Source: an uncultured Candidatus Melainabacteria bacterium (lineage in GTDB: Bacteria; Cyanobacteriota; Vampirovibrionia; Gastranaerophilales; Gastranaerophilaceae). Taken from it: 64,000 bases of DNA. The notes under the pieces were generated by a model that was not told where the DNA came from, made no database searches, and was given only the letters and a program-made list of their open reading frames with translations. A program made the position numbers and the translations under genes. Below are positions 41,649 to 51,016 of the stretch, piece after piece; the first letter of the stretch is position 1, and every line of letters starts with the position of its first letter. The stretch is from positions 62,001 through 126,000 of the forward strand of contig CAKUUC010000001.1 of the NCBI GenBank assembly GCA_934692625.1, written 5' to 3'.

Positions 41649-43019
41649 ATGAAAAGTTTAAAAATATTAATTATTTTTATTTGTTTACTCTCATTTACCG
41701 CCGTTACAGAAGCTCGAACTCAAGACGATACAGTGCAAAGACACGCTTCTTATATGAATTTAACTTGGTGGGAAAAATTTAATGACGAGAATTTAAACAA
41801 TAATTTAACAAAATTATTTTCAAATAATCAGGATTTGAAAATTGCTTCAATAAAATCTCAACAGTCACAACAAATAATGAAACAAGCGTTTGCAAATCAA
41901 CTGCCACAAGTATATTTTAATGGTAGTTTGCAGCGTGTATTTACCGCAAGTGATGAAAAATTTGGTAATTTGGTAATCCCTGATTACAATCAGGCTCATT
42001 ATAATTTACCGCTCACTATGTCTTACGAAGTTGATATTTGGGGTGAAAATTATTTAAAAACTAAAAGTTTTAAAAAGCAAATTGAGATGACAAAACAAGA
42101 TGAACGTTCATCTTACATCTCAATTTCTTCAAATTTTGCATCGGAATATTATACTTTAATTGGACTAGACAAACTCATTGAAAATCAACAAAAGTTGACA
42201 GATTTAGAAGAAAAAATTGTTGATTTGGAAGTTCAAAAATATGAAAGTGGTTTATGTCCTTTGGCGGAAGTTTTGTCAGAAAAACAAACTCTTGCTCAGA
42301 TGACAGAACGCTTGAATTCATTAAAAGAACGTCAAGATGTTGTATCAAATGATTTATTCTCAATGTTAGGGGATAGATATGATTCTAAAATTGTAAGAAG
42401 TGATTATAATTCTGTTACATTACCAAGTATTCCGAGTGAAATTTCAACTGAAATTATCGAAAATCGTCCTGATATAAAAAAAGCGGAAGCGTATATTGAG
42501 AAAACCGGAATTGATGTGAAAGTTGCTCGTCGTGATTTCTTACCGAAATTTCAAGTTTATGGACAAGTTGGTTTTAATGCTTTTGATTGGTGTAGAATGT
42601 TTGCACCGCATACATTTTTATCTAATGTCGGAGTTGCTCCATCACTTGACTTATTTACAGGTGGTATGAAAAAGGCAAAATTAAAATACAGTAAACTTGA
42701 GTATGAAAAAGCCTTGCAAATTTATGAAAAGAGTATTTTGACTTCAATTCAAGAACTAAATGATTCTTTGATGAGTTATCGAACTTCTGAACTTAACCAC
42801 AAGAAAAGTTTGGAACGATACGAATTAGAGCAATCAAAATTGGATTTAGCTAATCAAAAATATTCAACCGGCGCTCAATCAAAATTAGATAATTTGAAAT
42901 ACAATCAAAAATTATTGCTGGAAGAAGCCGATGTAATTATGAATAACATAAATCGTGAAATTGCAGTCATAAATATTTATAAAGCAACCGGTGGAGTTGA
43001 TTATACTGATAATTTATAA
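41649..43019 (+). CDS. TolC family outer membrane efflux channel
   Basis: A 456-residue TolC/NodT-type protein with an N-terminal signal peptide (cleavage near residue 22). Two OEP repeats are recognisable: NLTWWEKFNDENLNNNLTKLF leads into the first coiled coil, and ENRPDIKKAEAYIEKTGIDVKVARRDFLPKFQVYGQVGF into the second. The repeats end with a beta segment and a long helix (LDLANQKYSTGAQSKLDNLKYNQKLL). No N-terminal cysteine follows the signal, so it is not lipidated. It implies an outer membrane. It is divergently transcribed from marR and the HlyD adaptor. Confidence 0.93.
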   Translation: MKSLKILIIFICLLSFTAVTEARTQDDTVQRHASYMNLTWWEKFNDENLNNNLTKLFSNNQDLKIASIKSQQSQQIMKQAFANQLPQVYFNGSLQRVFTASDEKFGNLVIPDYNQAHYNLPLTMSYEVDIWGENYLKTKSFKKQIEMTKQDERSSYISISSNFASEYYTLIGLDKLIENQQKLTDLEEKIVDLEVQKYESGLCPLAEVLSEKQTLAQMTERLNSLKERQDVVSNDLFSMLGDRYDSKIVRSDYNSVTLPSIPSEISTEIIENRPDIKKAEAYIEKTGIDVKVARRDFLPKFQVYGQVGFNAFDWCRMFAPHTFLSNVGVAPSLDLFTGGMKKAKLKYSKLEYEKALQIYEKSILTSIQELNDSLMSYRTSELNHKKSLERYELEQSKLDLANQKYSTGAQSKLDNLKYNQKLLLEEADVIMNNINREIAVINIYKATGGVDYTDNL

Positions 43020-43020
43020 G

Positions 43021-43052
43021 AAAAATGACAACTTTTATAAGTTGTCATTTTT
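43021..43052. terminator. Bidirectional intrinsic terminator
   Basis: A 14-bp perfect stem AAAAATGACAACTT / AAGTTGTCATTTTT with a 4-base loop between the convergent tolC-type and PfkB genes. Confidence 0.9.
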
Positions 43053-43077
43053 TAGTATATGTTGTATTTTTATTTTA

Positions 43078-44127
43078 TTATGCATTTTCAATTTGGCAAA
43101 TAAAATCCGGATTTTCTTTCATCTTTGAAATTATTTCGTCAAATGTCAATAAACCTTCAGTTGCCCCAAATTTTGAAACAACTCCTGTTGAGTTGATTGA
43201 AGCGGCAATCAATGCTTTTTCAATATTTTTGTCGAATTTTTTTAGAGCCGCACAGAAAGTTGAAGCAAAAGCATCACCAGCGCCAAGTGTTGATGCTACC
43301 GGTCCTTCAAATGTTGGGCAGAAGTAGTATTTTTTACCGTCAAACGCGTAAGCACCTGCTCCACCATCTGTGATTACAATAATTTGATAATCATTACATT
43401 TTAAAGTTTCAAACATTTTCTTCAAATCAGGGTGAATAAGTTGGTTTGAAAACTTTTCGTCTTTTGTATCTTGTCTTAATTGAATTCCTGTAGCAAGTGA
43501 GGCTTCTTCTTTATTCATAACTACAATATGCGCATATTCTAAAGTTCGTTTTAAGTAATCAAATCCTTTTTTTATACCGGTAGAGCCTGCGTTGAAGCAT
43601 ACAAAAACTTTATTTTCTTTTGCAAATTCTACGATATCATCAAGAACTTTGTTGCTATCACCGTTTAGTGGTGCAATATATAATAATTTTGAATTTTTTA
43701 TTGCTTCAAAATCAATTTCAGACTTTTTAATATGTGCGTTTGCTCCACGGTGAGCCAATACAGTTCTATCACCTTCAAAACTTGTCAAAATTATTGAAAA
43801 TCCTGTTGAATCTTCTTTATCTTGAATTATAGAACTCATATTAACATTTCTGCTTTTGAAAAAGTTAAATATACCTTGAGAATAAATGTCATCTCCAACT
43901 TTGAAAATTGCGCTTGTGTTAAATCCAAGATTTGCAAAGTTTGTCGCAGTATTAACTCCGCCACCACCAACTTTTGAAGCAAAGTCATTGATTTCAACTT
44001 TCGCACCGTATTTATAACTCATAAACTCGGTCTTACGTTCTTTTTGTCTTACTGAAACTACACTGGCTTCGTCGCATTCTACAAAAACGTCCATTGTAGC
44101 ACTACCAATAGTTATAATATCAGGCAT
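43078..44127 (-). CDS. PfkB family carbohydrate kinase
   Basis: A 349-residue ribokinase-like kinase. The start IITIGSATMDVF, the glycine-rich GGGGVNTATNFANLGF (first PfkB signature) and STLGAGDAFASTFCAAL (second signature, with the catalytic Asp in GAGD) are present. The sugar cannot be told: ribokinase, fructokinase, adenosine kinase-like and ADP-heptose-type members share these motifs. It is longer than typical ribokinase by about 40 residues. A terminator separates it from pnp upstream. Confidence 0.9.
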   Translation of the reverse strand: MPDIITIGSATMDVFVECDEASVVSVRQKERKTEFMSYKYGAKVEINDFASKVGGGGVNTATNFANLGFNTSAIFKVGDDIYSQGIFNFFKSRNVNMSSIIQDKEDSTGFSIILTSFEGDRTVLAHRGANAHIKKSEIDFEAIKNSKLLYIAPLNGDSNKVLDDIVEFAKENKVFVCFNAGSTGIKKGFDYLKRTLEYAHIVVMNKEEASLATGIQLRQDTKDEKFSNQLIHPDLKKMFETLKCNDYQIIVITDGGAGAYAFDGKKYYFCPTFEGPVASTLGAGDAFASTFCAALKKFDKNIEKALIAASINSTGVVSKFGATEGLLTFDEIISKMKENPDFICQIENA

Positions 44128-44219
44128 TTTCTCTCCTCCATACTATCTCATTTGCCTTCATGCTACCATAAAAAAGAGTTTAGGGTAAGTTAAATAAGTA
44201 AAATTATTTTTTTGAAACT

Positions 44220-44256
44220 AAAAACCTCCTGATAATTATTATATCAAGAGGTTTTT
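44220..44256 (-). terminator. Intrinsic terminator of pnp
   Basis: Inverted repeat AAAAACCTCCTGATA / TATCAAGAGGTTTTT (one mismatch) around a 7-base loop, 25 bases after the pnp stop codon on the minus strand. Confidence 0.8.
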
Positions 44257-44280
44257 ATAATTTGCTTGTAATCTTTGCTA

Positions 44281-46422
44281 TTATTGAATAACTTTTGCTT
44301 TGTCTTCTTCGGTTACATTTTTAATAGTAAGATTTACTCTGCCTTTGTCGTCAATTTTGATAACCTTAACGATTACTTCTTGACCGATTGTCAAATGAGG
44401 TTCAATAGTTTCAATTCTTTCGTTGCAAACTTGAGAAATGTGAACCATACCATCTTTGCCGCCGCCCAATTCAACGAAAGCACCGATAGGAATAATTCTA
44501 ACTACTTTACCTTTGATAACCATACCTACTTCAGGTTTGAAAGTAAGGTCTTTAATCATTTTGATAGCGATTTTAGCACCTTCTTGGTCATTAGAAGTAA
44601 TAGTTACTACACCTGTGTCTTGGATATCAATTTCAGCACCGGAAGCATCAATGATTGCACGGATTTGTTTTCCGCCAGGTCCGATAACTGTTCCGATATC
44701 ATCTACAGGAATAGTCATTGTTGTAATGCTAGGTGCGTAAGGTGACATTTGTCCAGGTTCAGAGATTGCTTCTCTCATTTTTGAAAGAATGTGTAATCTT
44801 CCTTCTTTCGCTTGACCTAAAGCACGTCTTAATGTTTCGTTAGCAATACCTTTAGCCTTCATATCCATTTGAAGAGCGGTGATTCCGGTATCGTTACCTG
44901 TAACTTTGAAGTCCATATCGCCAAGAAAGTCTTCAATACCTTGAATATCTGTTAATACAACAGGTTCTTTACCTTCTTCTGTAATCATACCCATTGCAAC
45001 ACCACCAATCATGCATTTTACAGGTACACCGGCGTTCATCAAAGCCATAGAAGAACCACAAGTTGAAGCCATTGAGGTTGAACCGTTTGATTCTAATACG
45101 TCAGATGTAACACGGATAGTGTAACCGAATTCTTCTTGAGAAGGTAGTGCAGGAATATTTGCTCTTTCTGCTAAGTTTCCGTGACCAACTTCACGTCTAC
45201 CAGGACCTCTAAGAGGTTTTACTTCACCAACTGAAAATCCTGGGAAGATATATTTGTGCATGTAAGTTTTTTCTGTTTCAGGGTCAACACCGTCAAGTTC
45301 TTGTTTCATTGAAGGACCAGCAAGTGTTGCAACAGACAATACTTGAGTTTGACCTCTTGTGAATACTGCGGAACCGTGCGCTCTAGGTAGAACACCAACT
45401 TCGCACCAAATAGGACGAACTTCGTTAGGTTTTCTTCCGTCTGCTCTTACACCTTCATCTAAAATCATTGCTCTCATGATTTTCTTTTCAGCAGCTTTGA
45501 ATTCTTCTGCTACAAAGTCAATTCCTGTTTCTTCAATGATTTGTTTGATGTAATGATCATCAGGTAAAGCATCAACTTTTTCTTTAACAAGTTTTTTTGC
45601 TTCTTCTAATTTTTCTTGACGATATGTTCTATCGAAATGGTGGTAAGCATCAAAAATCATATCGTGAGCAGTTTCATTGATAATATTTTTCAATTCTGTT
45701 GTGTCGTAAGGGTTAACAAATTCTTGTTTTGTAACTCCGCATTCTTTAGCAAATGCAACTTGTGCTTCACATTGTTTTTTGATTTCGCCTTGTGCAAATT
45801 CAACAGCAGCCATAATATCGTCTTCTGTTACGAATTTACAACCTGCTTCAACCATGATTACAGAATCATGAGTACCGGCAACAACGATGTCTAGGTCTGA
45901 CGCTTTTGCTTGTTGGTGAGTAGGGTTAGCAATTAGATTGCCTTCAGCATCTCTTGAAACTCTAACTGCACCGATAGGTCCTTCAAACGGAGCGCCTGAT
46001 AACATCAATGCGCAAGAAGCACCTAACATTGCCAATGTATCAGGTTGATTTTCTTGGTCATAACTGAATAATTGGGCAACGATTTGAATATCATTTCTAT
46101 AACCTTTTGGAAATAAAGGTCTTATAGGTCTGTCAATCAATCTTGAAATAAGAATTGCTTTGTCGCCGGCTTTGCCTTCTGAGCGGTTGTAGCCACCCGG
46201 AATTCTACCGATTGATGACATTCTTTCTTCATAATCAATAAGTAATGGGAAGAAATCAATACCAACTCTAGGTTCTTTTGATACACAGCAGTGAACAAAT
46301 AACATAGTATCGCCACATCTTACTGTAACTGAACCGTTTGCGGATTGAGCGTATTTCCCTGTTTCAACTGTGACGGTTTTTCCGCCGATTTCCAATTGGA
46401 AACTTTTTGTTTCAGGTTTCAT
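44281..46422 (-). CDS. pnp: Polyribonucleotide nucleotidyltransferase
   Basis: A phosphorolytic 3'-5' exoribonuclease that also polyadenylates RNA. The 713 residues have two RNase PH-like domains; the second holds the catalytic GPGRREVGHGNLAERA and the segment TEDFLGDMDFKVTG-like as GIEDFLGDMDFKVTG. These are followed by a KH domain (GTVIGPGGKQIRAII) and an S1 domain (VGMVIKGKVVRIIPIGAFVELGGGKDGMVHISQV). The leader carries a small hairpin (GCGTT/AACGC, 46441-46456). With the RNase E/G in this window it forms the usual degradation machinery. Confidence 0.98.
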   Translation of the reverse strand: MKPETKSFQLEIGGKTVTVETGKYAQSANGSVTVRCGDTMLFVHCCVSKEPRVGIDFFPLLIDYEERMSSIGRIPGGYNRSEGKAGDKAILISRLIDRPIRPLFPKGYRNDIQIVAQLFSYDQENQPDTLAMLGASCALMLSGAPFEGPIGAVRVSRDAEGNLIANPTHQQAKASDLDIVVAGTHDSVIMVEAGCKFVTEDDIMAAVEFAQGEIKKQCEAQVAFAKECGVTKQEFVNPYDTTELKNIINETAHDMIFDAYHHFDRTYRQEKLEEAKKLVKEKVDALPDDHYIKQIIEETGIDFVAEEFKAAEKKIMRAMILDEGVRADGRKPNEVRPIWCEVGVLPRAHGSAVFTRGQTQVLSVATLAGPSMKQELDGVDPETEKTYMHKYIFPGFSVGEVKPLRGPGRREVGHGNLAERANIPALPSQEEFGYTIRVTSDVLESNGSTSMASTCGSSMALMNAGVPVKCMIGGVAMGMITEEGKEPVVLTDIQGIEDFLGDMDFKVTGNDTGITALQMDMKAKGIANETLRRALGQAKEGRLHILSKMREAISEPGQMSPYAPSITTMTIPVDDIGTVIGPGGKQIRAIIDASGAEIDIQDTGVVTITSNDQEGAKIAIKMIKDLTFKPEVGMVIKGKVVRIIPIGAFVELGGGKDGMVHISQVCNERIETIEPHLTIGQEVIVKVIKIDDKGRVNLTIKNVTEEDKAKVIQ

Positions 46423-46695
46423 AAACTACCTTTTCTTTCTGCGTTCTAACTAACGCCTTTAAGTTATACACTTCCATTTATGATTTTATTATACCCCAAA
46501 CATAAAAAACTAAATGTTGCAATTTGTTCAAATTATAGGTTAAATTTTGTGTAAACACTTTACATATCACTGTCTATGTGAAATAATATCAGTGTAATTG
46601 TAACATTTTGTTAATGGTATCTTTTATATTAGCAAAAAAATATTTTCTCAAGGTTTTAACCGTAGGAAAATATTAGAAAGTAGTGAGGCGTTCAA

Positions 46696-47505
46696 ATGTT
46701 ATCTATTCAACCTGTAAATGTAACTTCTCCAAAGATGAGAAATGTTCAGTTCGGTAATCGTTCTGCATTCACTGTAGAAACTCCTGAAGATGAGGCATAT
46801 AGTGAAAAGACCAAATTCTATGAAAAACAAAAACAAGAATTTGAAAATATTGTTAATGATGAAAGAACCCCAGAGTTCTTGAAGAAAATGGGAAAAGCAT
46901 TTAAAGTTATTTCCGAAGCATTGTTTAACGGTTGGTTGGTAGCATGGGGAGCTTCAAAAGGTGCAAAATTTGTTAAATCATCAGTTGCAAGCGGTATGAA
47001 AGGTAAAGTTGCACAAGAAGCAAAAACGTTTGCTAAACCGATTGCTACTGGTTTCCGCAAGGCTGCAGGTGCTATCGCAGGTGGTTTTGCTACAGTAGGT
47101 GAACATGTTAAAGCTTCAAAAACTTATACAAATCTTGCAGAAAAATTAACTAATCTTGCTGAGAAAATGGATAACCACAAATACGGTCAATATGTAATGT
47201 CAGGTTTGAGATTGGTTGGCAAAGGTATCAAAGCCGCATTTGGTTTTGTTGCTAAACCATTTGAAAAACTTGCAGAAAAAATAAAAGGCACTGATTTTAA
47301 TACAGCCTATGACAAGGCTGCAAAAGTAACTTCTACAACGTTAGGTGTTGGTGCAGGTGCTGCATCAGCGTATGATGAAGCGGTTCACCCTGAAACTCAA
47401 AAAATGCATGACGAAGTTGATAATGAAAATATCAGTAATGATAAAAAAGAATTTGATGATGAAGTTCAACAGCATTTAGATGAACTTGATGGGGAGGATG
47501 AATAA
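46696..47505 (+). CDS. Unknown Ala/Gly-rich protein with N-terminal F-G motif (269 aa)
   Basis: Not recognised. The N-terminus ends in VQFGNRS (F19, G20), one of five proteins in the window with a similar short F-G or F-x-G motif after a polar leader. A long helical region follows, with repeats of the type AKPIATGFRKAAGAIAGGFATVGEHV and LVGKGIKAAFGFVAKPFEKLAEKI. The last 45 residues are acidic (DGEDE ending). The weakly hydrophobic Ala/Gly helices may associate with membranes. It is overlapped by the next gene (TAATG), so the two are translationally coupled. Confidence 0.65.
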   Translation: MLSIQPVNVTSPKMRNVQFGNRSAFTVETPEDEAYSEKTKFYEKQKQEFENIVNDERTPEFLKKMGKAFKVISEALFNGWLVAWGASKGAKFVKSSVASGMKGKVAQEAKTFAKPIATGFRKAAGAIAGGFATVGEHVKASKTYTNLAEKLTNLAEKMDNHKYGQYVMSGLRLVGKGIKAAFGFVAKPFEKLAEKIKGTDFNTAYDKAAKVTSTTLGVGAGAASAYDEAVHPETQKMHDEVDNENISNDKKEFDDEVQQHLDELDGEDE

Positions 47506-47996
47506 TGACTCCATTAGCAATTTCATTTACAGGCGAAAATGTTAGAACTCCTGAACAACGTCAAAAAAGACAAGAACAAGTTGCATCTGGTGTTGGTGGG
47601 GCTGCAGGTGTAGGTGCGGCAACAAAATTCGCCGGTAAACGTGCATTAAAACACGAAGCGAAATCGGAAATGCTTGCAGATATGTATGCTCAAGTTAGTC
47701 GTACAATGAATAGCGTAAACGAAGGTTCTCAAGTTTCAACTGGATTGTGGCATGCTTTTAAAGCAAATATGACAAAATATACAAAAAGTGTAGAAACATT
47801 GTTACTAAAATTTAAAGAATCTAAGTTTATCGGTCCAATTGTAAAAAGTCCTATTACCGCGAAATTTTCAGCACTCGCTGGTGGTGCTTTGGCTTTCTTT
47901 GTCCTTGTTACAGGGATAAATAAGGCAGCAAGATCAGGTTCTTTGGCGGTAGAAGATTTGAAAAATAAGTATTCTCAATATCGAGAAGTCGCATAA
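47505..47996 (+). CDS. Unknown protein with N-terminal F-T-G motif (163 aa)
   Basis: Not recognised. It begins MTPLAISFTGENVRTPEQ (F8-T9-G10), then has a Gly/Ala-rich segment (VASGVGGAAGVGAATKFAG). A C-terminal hydrophobic helix (FSALAGGALAFFVLVTGI, about 123-140) is followed by a short basic and polar tail. It is coupled to the preceding acidic/helical protein through a TAATG overlap. A hairpin with a T run at 48022-48057 follows and overlaps the start of folP. The protein may be a membrane-associated partner of its neighbour. Confidence 0.65.
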   Translation: MTPLAISFTGENVRTPEQRQKRQEQVASGVGGAAGVGAATKFAGKRALKHEAKSEMLADMYAQVSRTMNSVNEGSQVSTGLWHAFKANMTKYTKSVETLLLKFKESKFIGPIVKSPITAKFSALAGGALAFFVLVTGINKAARSGSLAVEDLKNKYSQYREVA

Positions 47997-48021
47997 ATTA
48001 TTAAGAAATTTGTTAATTTTT

Positions 48022-48060
48022 AAAAATCGTGTTAGTATAACGCTATGCACGATTTTTTTA
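48022..48060 (+). terminator. Terminator-like hairpin overlapping the folP start
   Basis: Arms AAAAATCGTG (48022-48031) and CACGATTTTT (48048-48057) form a 10-bp stem with a 16-base loop, and the T run follows. The loop contains a TATAAC -10-like element (48036-48041) and the folP ATG (48045). It could end the upstream pair. Confidence 0.6.
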
Positions 48061-49187
48061 TTAAAGGGATAAATAGTACGGATATAAAACAAGAGCTTTT
48101 TGATATTGGATTTGATAGAAGCTATGCACATCATGCGGTACAAAAGTACAAATATGCTAATTTTAAAATTTTTGATTTGACAGTAGCACAAGCAAATATT
48201 TTGAAACAAACGGCATTATCTGTCGGTGCCGATTGTGCAACCAACAAAGATGTAGTTACAGGAACTGCTGAACTTTCATCATGTATCTTAGGTGGAAGCT
48301 ATTCTCAAATTCAAAAAATAGCAACTAAATTGAAAGTTCAACCGTTTGGATTAAAAGAGTTAGCAGAAAAGTTGTCAAAACTTGTTGCCAGAAGGAAAGC
48401 GAAAGAACCTACCAAACTTGTGGGAGTGTTAAATCTTACCGAAAATTCTTTCTCTGATGGAGGTTTGTATAATAATTATGATGATGCGATTAAACATCTG
48501 AACGAGTTGATAGAAGATGGTGCTGATGTTATTGATATTGGTGCTGAATCTACAAAACCGTATTCAGAACCTGTTGGAGTTGAAGAGCAAATCGAAAAGT
48601 TATTGCCGATATTAAAATATGTTGATGACAATTGTATTGAAACTCCAATTAGTATCGATACAAGAAGTTCAAAGGTCGCAAGAATTTGCATTCAGTATGG
48701 CGCAAAAATTATTAATGATGTTTCTGGTTTTGATTATGATGAACAAATGGTTGATGTAATTGCACAAAATCCATCTGCAAAAGTCATTATTCAGCATAGT
48801 TTAGGCACTCCTGAAACTATGCAAAATAATCCGACGTATTCAAATTTGATGGACGATATTTGTATTTCTTTAGCCAAAAAGATTCAACTAGCATTAGCAA
48901 AAGGTGTGAAATTCGAAAATATAATTATTGACCCAGGAATAGGATTTGGAAAGTCTAGGAAAGATAATTTTGAAATTATTAATCGTTGGCAAGAATTGAA
49001 TGCTCTCGGTTGTCCTGTAATGATTGGATTGTCCAGAAAAAGTCTGTTAGGAATGCCCGACGAAACAAATGACGAGAAAGATATCTATACATTGGCGCTA
49101 GATAGTATTTTGATAAGTCAAAAAATCGATTATCTTCGTGTTCATAACTTGAAAATGCACAAAAAGTTTATTGATATGTATAACTAA
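48045..49187 (+). CDS. folP: Dihydropteroate synthase, long form
   Basis: Folate synthesis: joins p-aminobenzoate to the pterin pyrophosphate. The TIM-barrel part starts near residue 125 (LVGVLNLTENSFSDGG) and carries DIGAESTKP, INDVSGFD and IIDPGIGFGKS. An N-terminal region of about 115 residues precedes it (with ANILKQTALSVGADCA and KVQPFGLKELAEKL), as in the long-form enzymes of clostridia and methanogens, to my knowledge. The usual M-H-x-x-G-x-P segment is here IQHSLGTPETMQ. It has no ribosome binding site and starts within a terminator-like hairpin. Confidence 0.92.
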   Translation: MHDFFIKGINSTDIKQELFDIGFDRSYAHHAVQKYKYANFKIFDLTVAQANILKQTALSVGADCATNKDVVTGTAELSSCILGGSYSQIQKIATKLKVQPFGLKELAEKLSKLVARRKAKEPTKLVGVLNLTENSFSDGGLYNNYDDAIKHLNELIEDGADVIDIGAESTKPYSEPVGVEEQIEKLLPILKYVDDNCIETPISIDTRSSKVARICIQYGAKIINDVSGFDYDEQMVDVIAQNPSAKVIIQHSLGTPETMQNNPTYSNLMDDICISLAKKIQLALAKGVKFENIIIDPGIGFGKSRKDNFEIINRWQELNALGCPVMIGLSRKSLLGMPDETNDEKDIYTLALDSILISQKIDYLRVHNLKMHKKFIDMYN

Positions 49188-49217
49188 CCGAGTTGGAGAA
49201 TTTACTCAGGTTGTAGT

Positions 49218-50126
49218 TTGAAAAATATTAGTATTATGCGTAATACTATAATTTCCATATTGATATTTTGTTTTGTTATTAGTTTGCTTATCGGAATTTT
49301 TCAATTATTAAATCATACATATATTAAAGCTGAGTTTAAAAATGCAGATCCAATGCCATCACGAATGGACGTTTTTTATAAAGGCTATAAACTCGGAACT
49401 ACTCGCAAAATTAGAATTTCTGATGATTTTAAAACTACTTACCTATATATAACTTTAAATCAAAGAGGATTACATTTACCCAAAAACATATCGGCAGAAG
49501 TTAAACAGTATGACAAGGATACAAAATATGTTGCATTGATTTATCCAAGTGCCCCAAGTTTAAGATTTATCAAAACTGGAGATATTATCAAAGGAAAATC
49601 GACATTAACATTAAATGGAATTTCAGACTTAAATCAGGCTCATATCGATAGCCTAGCCGATAGAGGTGTTGATTTGTTGTCATCTGCCAAAGGTACAACA
49701 GAATCTTTAACTGCAATGTTTGATATAGTTACGGATATTCTTGAAGAAAATAGGTCAAATATCTATTCTATTACATTAAATTTGCGCAATAGTATGGAAA
49801 ATTTGAACCAAACAACATATCGAATGCAAAGTCTTTCCGGTAAACTTGACGACGAAATTACAAGGGGTACTATTCGCACAAACAGTAAAAATATTGAACA
49901 GTTGACGGGTAATTTTGCCAAAAGTTCTGATAAAATTTATTTGTTTTCCGGAACTTTAGGTAAATCCGGAGATAATGTCAATTTGTTGGTTAATAACACA
50001 AACTCCCTTGTTGATGTGTTAAAAATGACTGTTTGTAATGTTAATGACATTATTCTGGCGTTTAAAGAAACTTTGCGCAAAAAGTTTGGCGGTGCAAGAG
50101 TATTGTTTAAACAACCTGTAAAATAA
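49218..50126 (+). CDS. MCE/MlaD domain membrane protein
   Basis: A 302-residue protein with an N-terminal membrane anchor (about 10-30) and an MCE domain (about 36-115, containing MPSRMDVFYKGYKLGTTRKI). A long helical C-terminal region follows. MlaD-type proteins form hexamers that carry lipids between inner and outer membranes. The rest of the Mla/Tgd ABC system is not encoded here. The start is a TTG, 30 bases after folP. The assignment rests on the domain pattern and is good but not certain. Confidence 0.8.
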   Translation: MKNISIMRNTIISILIFCFVISLLIGIFQLLNHTYIKAEFKNADPMPSRMDVFYKGYKLGTTRKIRISDDFKTTYLYITLNQRGLHLPKNISAEVKQYDKDTKYVALIYPSAPSLRFIKTGDIIKGKSTLTLNGISDLNQAHIDSLADRGVDLLSSAKGTTESLTAMFDIVTDILEENRSNIYSITLNLRNSMENLNQTTYRMQSLSGKLDDEITRGTIRTNSKNIEQLTGNFAKSSDKIYLFSGTLGKSGDNVNLLVNNTNSLVDVLKMTVCNVNDIILAFKETLRKKFGGARVLFKQPVK

Positions 50127-50136
50127 TAATTAAAAT

Positions 50137-51012
50137 TTATTCAAAAACTCTTTTCTGAATTTCAAGAGCTGTTTTTGTTGTAGCAAGTCCTGCTTGTGAA
50201 CTTTCTTTTAATGTTGGTGACATTAATGCGCCTGTTTGTTCCATTGCATCAACTACTTCATCAATCGGAACTTGCGATTTTATGTCAGCAAGTGCAAGTT
50301 CTGCTGCGGTAATTGAATGAACCGCCATAAAAGGATTGCGTTTTACACAAGGCACTTCAACAAGTCCTGCAACAGGGTCACAAGTTAACCCTAAAATATT
50401 TTTCAATGCAAGCGCTGCAGCATTAAGAACTTGACTTACTGTTCCGCCCTGCAATTGACAAATTGCTGCTGCACTCATTGCGGCTGCAGCTCCACATTCT
50501 GCTTGACAACCACCAACAGCACCTGCTAGAGATATTTTTGCTGCAATAATTCTGCCGATTTCACCTGCTGTTATCAGTGCATTTATCTGTTCCCGCTCAG
50601 AGTGGTCAAAATCTTCACTGACCGCAACTAAGGCTGATGGCACAATTCCGCAAGAACCTGCTGTAGGACAAGCGACAATTTTTCCCATTCTGATGTTTTC
50701 TTCGCTTGTTGCAAGTGCGTATTCTAATATCTTTTGAAAAGTTGAACCGAAAATGGCACGTTCTTTTCTGTATCTTTTTTGTAATCTGTCACAATCTTGT
50801 CCACACATTTCACTCATTGACAATTCTTTACTTGCCATGCCGGTTTGAATTGCTTCTTTCATTGCATAAAGACTTTTGGCTGCAAAATTTCGAACTTGTT
50901 CTACTGTTATTTCGCCGTCTTTTGCCATATTTTCTTGTGCAATTTCATAAATTTTTTTATCTTTTGAAATACATTCATCATGTAATTGTTCAAATGTGTT
51001 TATTTTATTCAT
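50137..51012 (-). CDS. sdaAA: L-serine dehydratase, alpha subunit (Fe-S)
   Basis: L-serine deamination to pyruvate and ammonia with an oxygen-sensitive [4Fe-4S] cluster. I start it at the ATG at 51012 (291 residues, MNKINTFEQL); a longer form from a TTG inside the beta gene is unlikely. Cluster and substrate motifs are visible: VACPTAGSCGIVPSALVAV, GGCQAECGAAAAMSAAA and LTCDPVAGLVEVPC. The beta gene lies immediately upstream, so the two form the heterodimeric type found in Gram-positive and related anaerobes. Confidence 0.93.
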   Translation of the reverse strand: MNKINTFEQLHDECISKDKKIYEIAQENMAKDGEITVEQVRNFAAKSLYAMKEAIQTGMASKELSMSEMCGQDCDRLQKRYRKERAIFGSTFQKILEYALATSEENIRMGKIVACPTAGSCGIVPSALVAVSEDFDHSEREQINALITAGEIGRIIAAKISLAGAVGGCQAECGAAAAMSAAAICQLQGGTVSQVLNAAALALKNILGLTCDPVAGLVEVPCVKRNPFMAVHSITAAELALADIKSQVPIDEVVDAMEQTGALMSPTLKESSQAGLATTKTALEIQKRVFE

Positions 51013-51016
51013 AATT

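Noticed and set aside
44275..45894. Open frames on the plus strand across pnp
   Set aside because: They are antisense to the highly conserved pnp coding sequence, and have biased composition (Ser/Ile/Phe-rich) without ribosome binding sites.
46441..46456. RNase III-type autoregulation hairpin in the pnp leader
   Set aside because: The stem has only five base pairs; such a short hairpin is likely by chance in this sequence.
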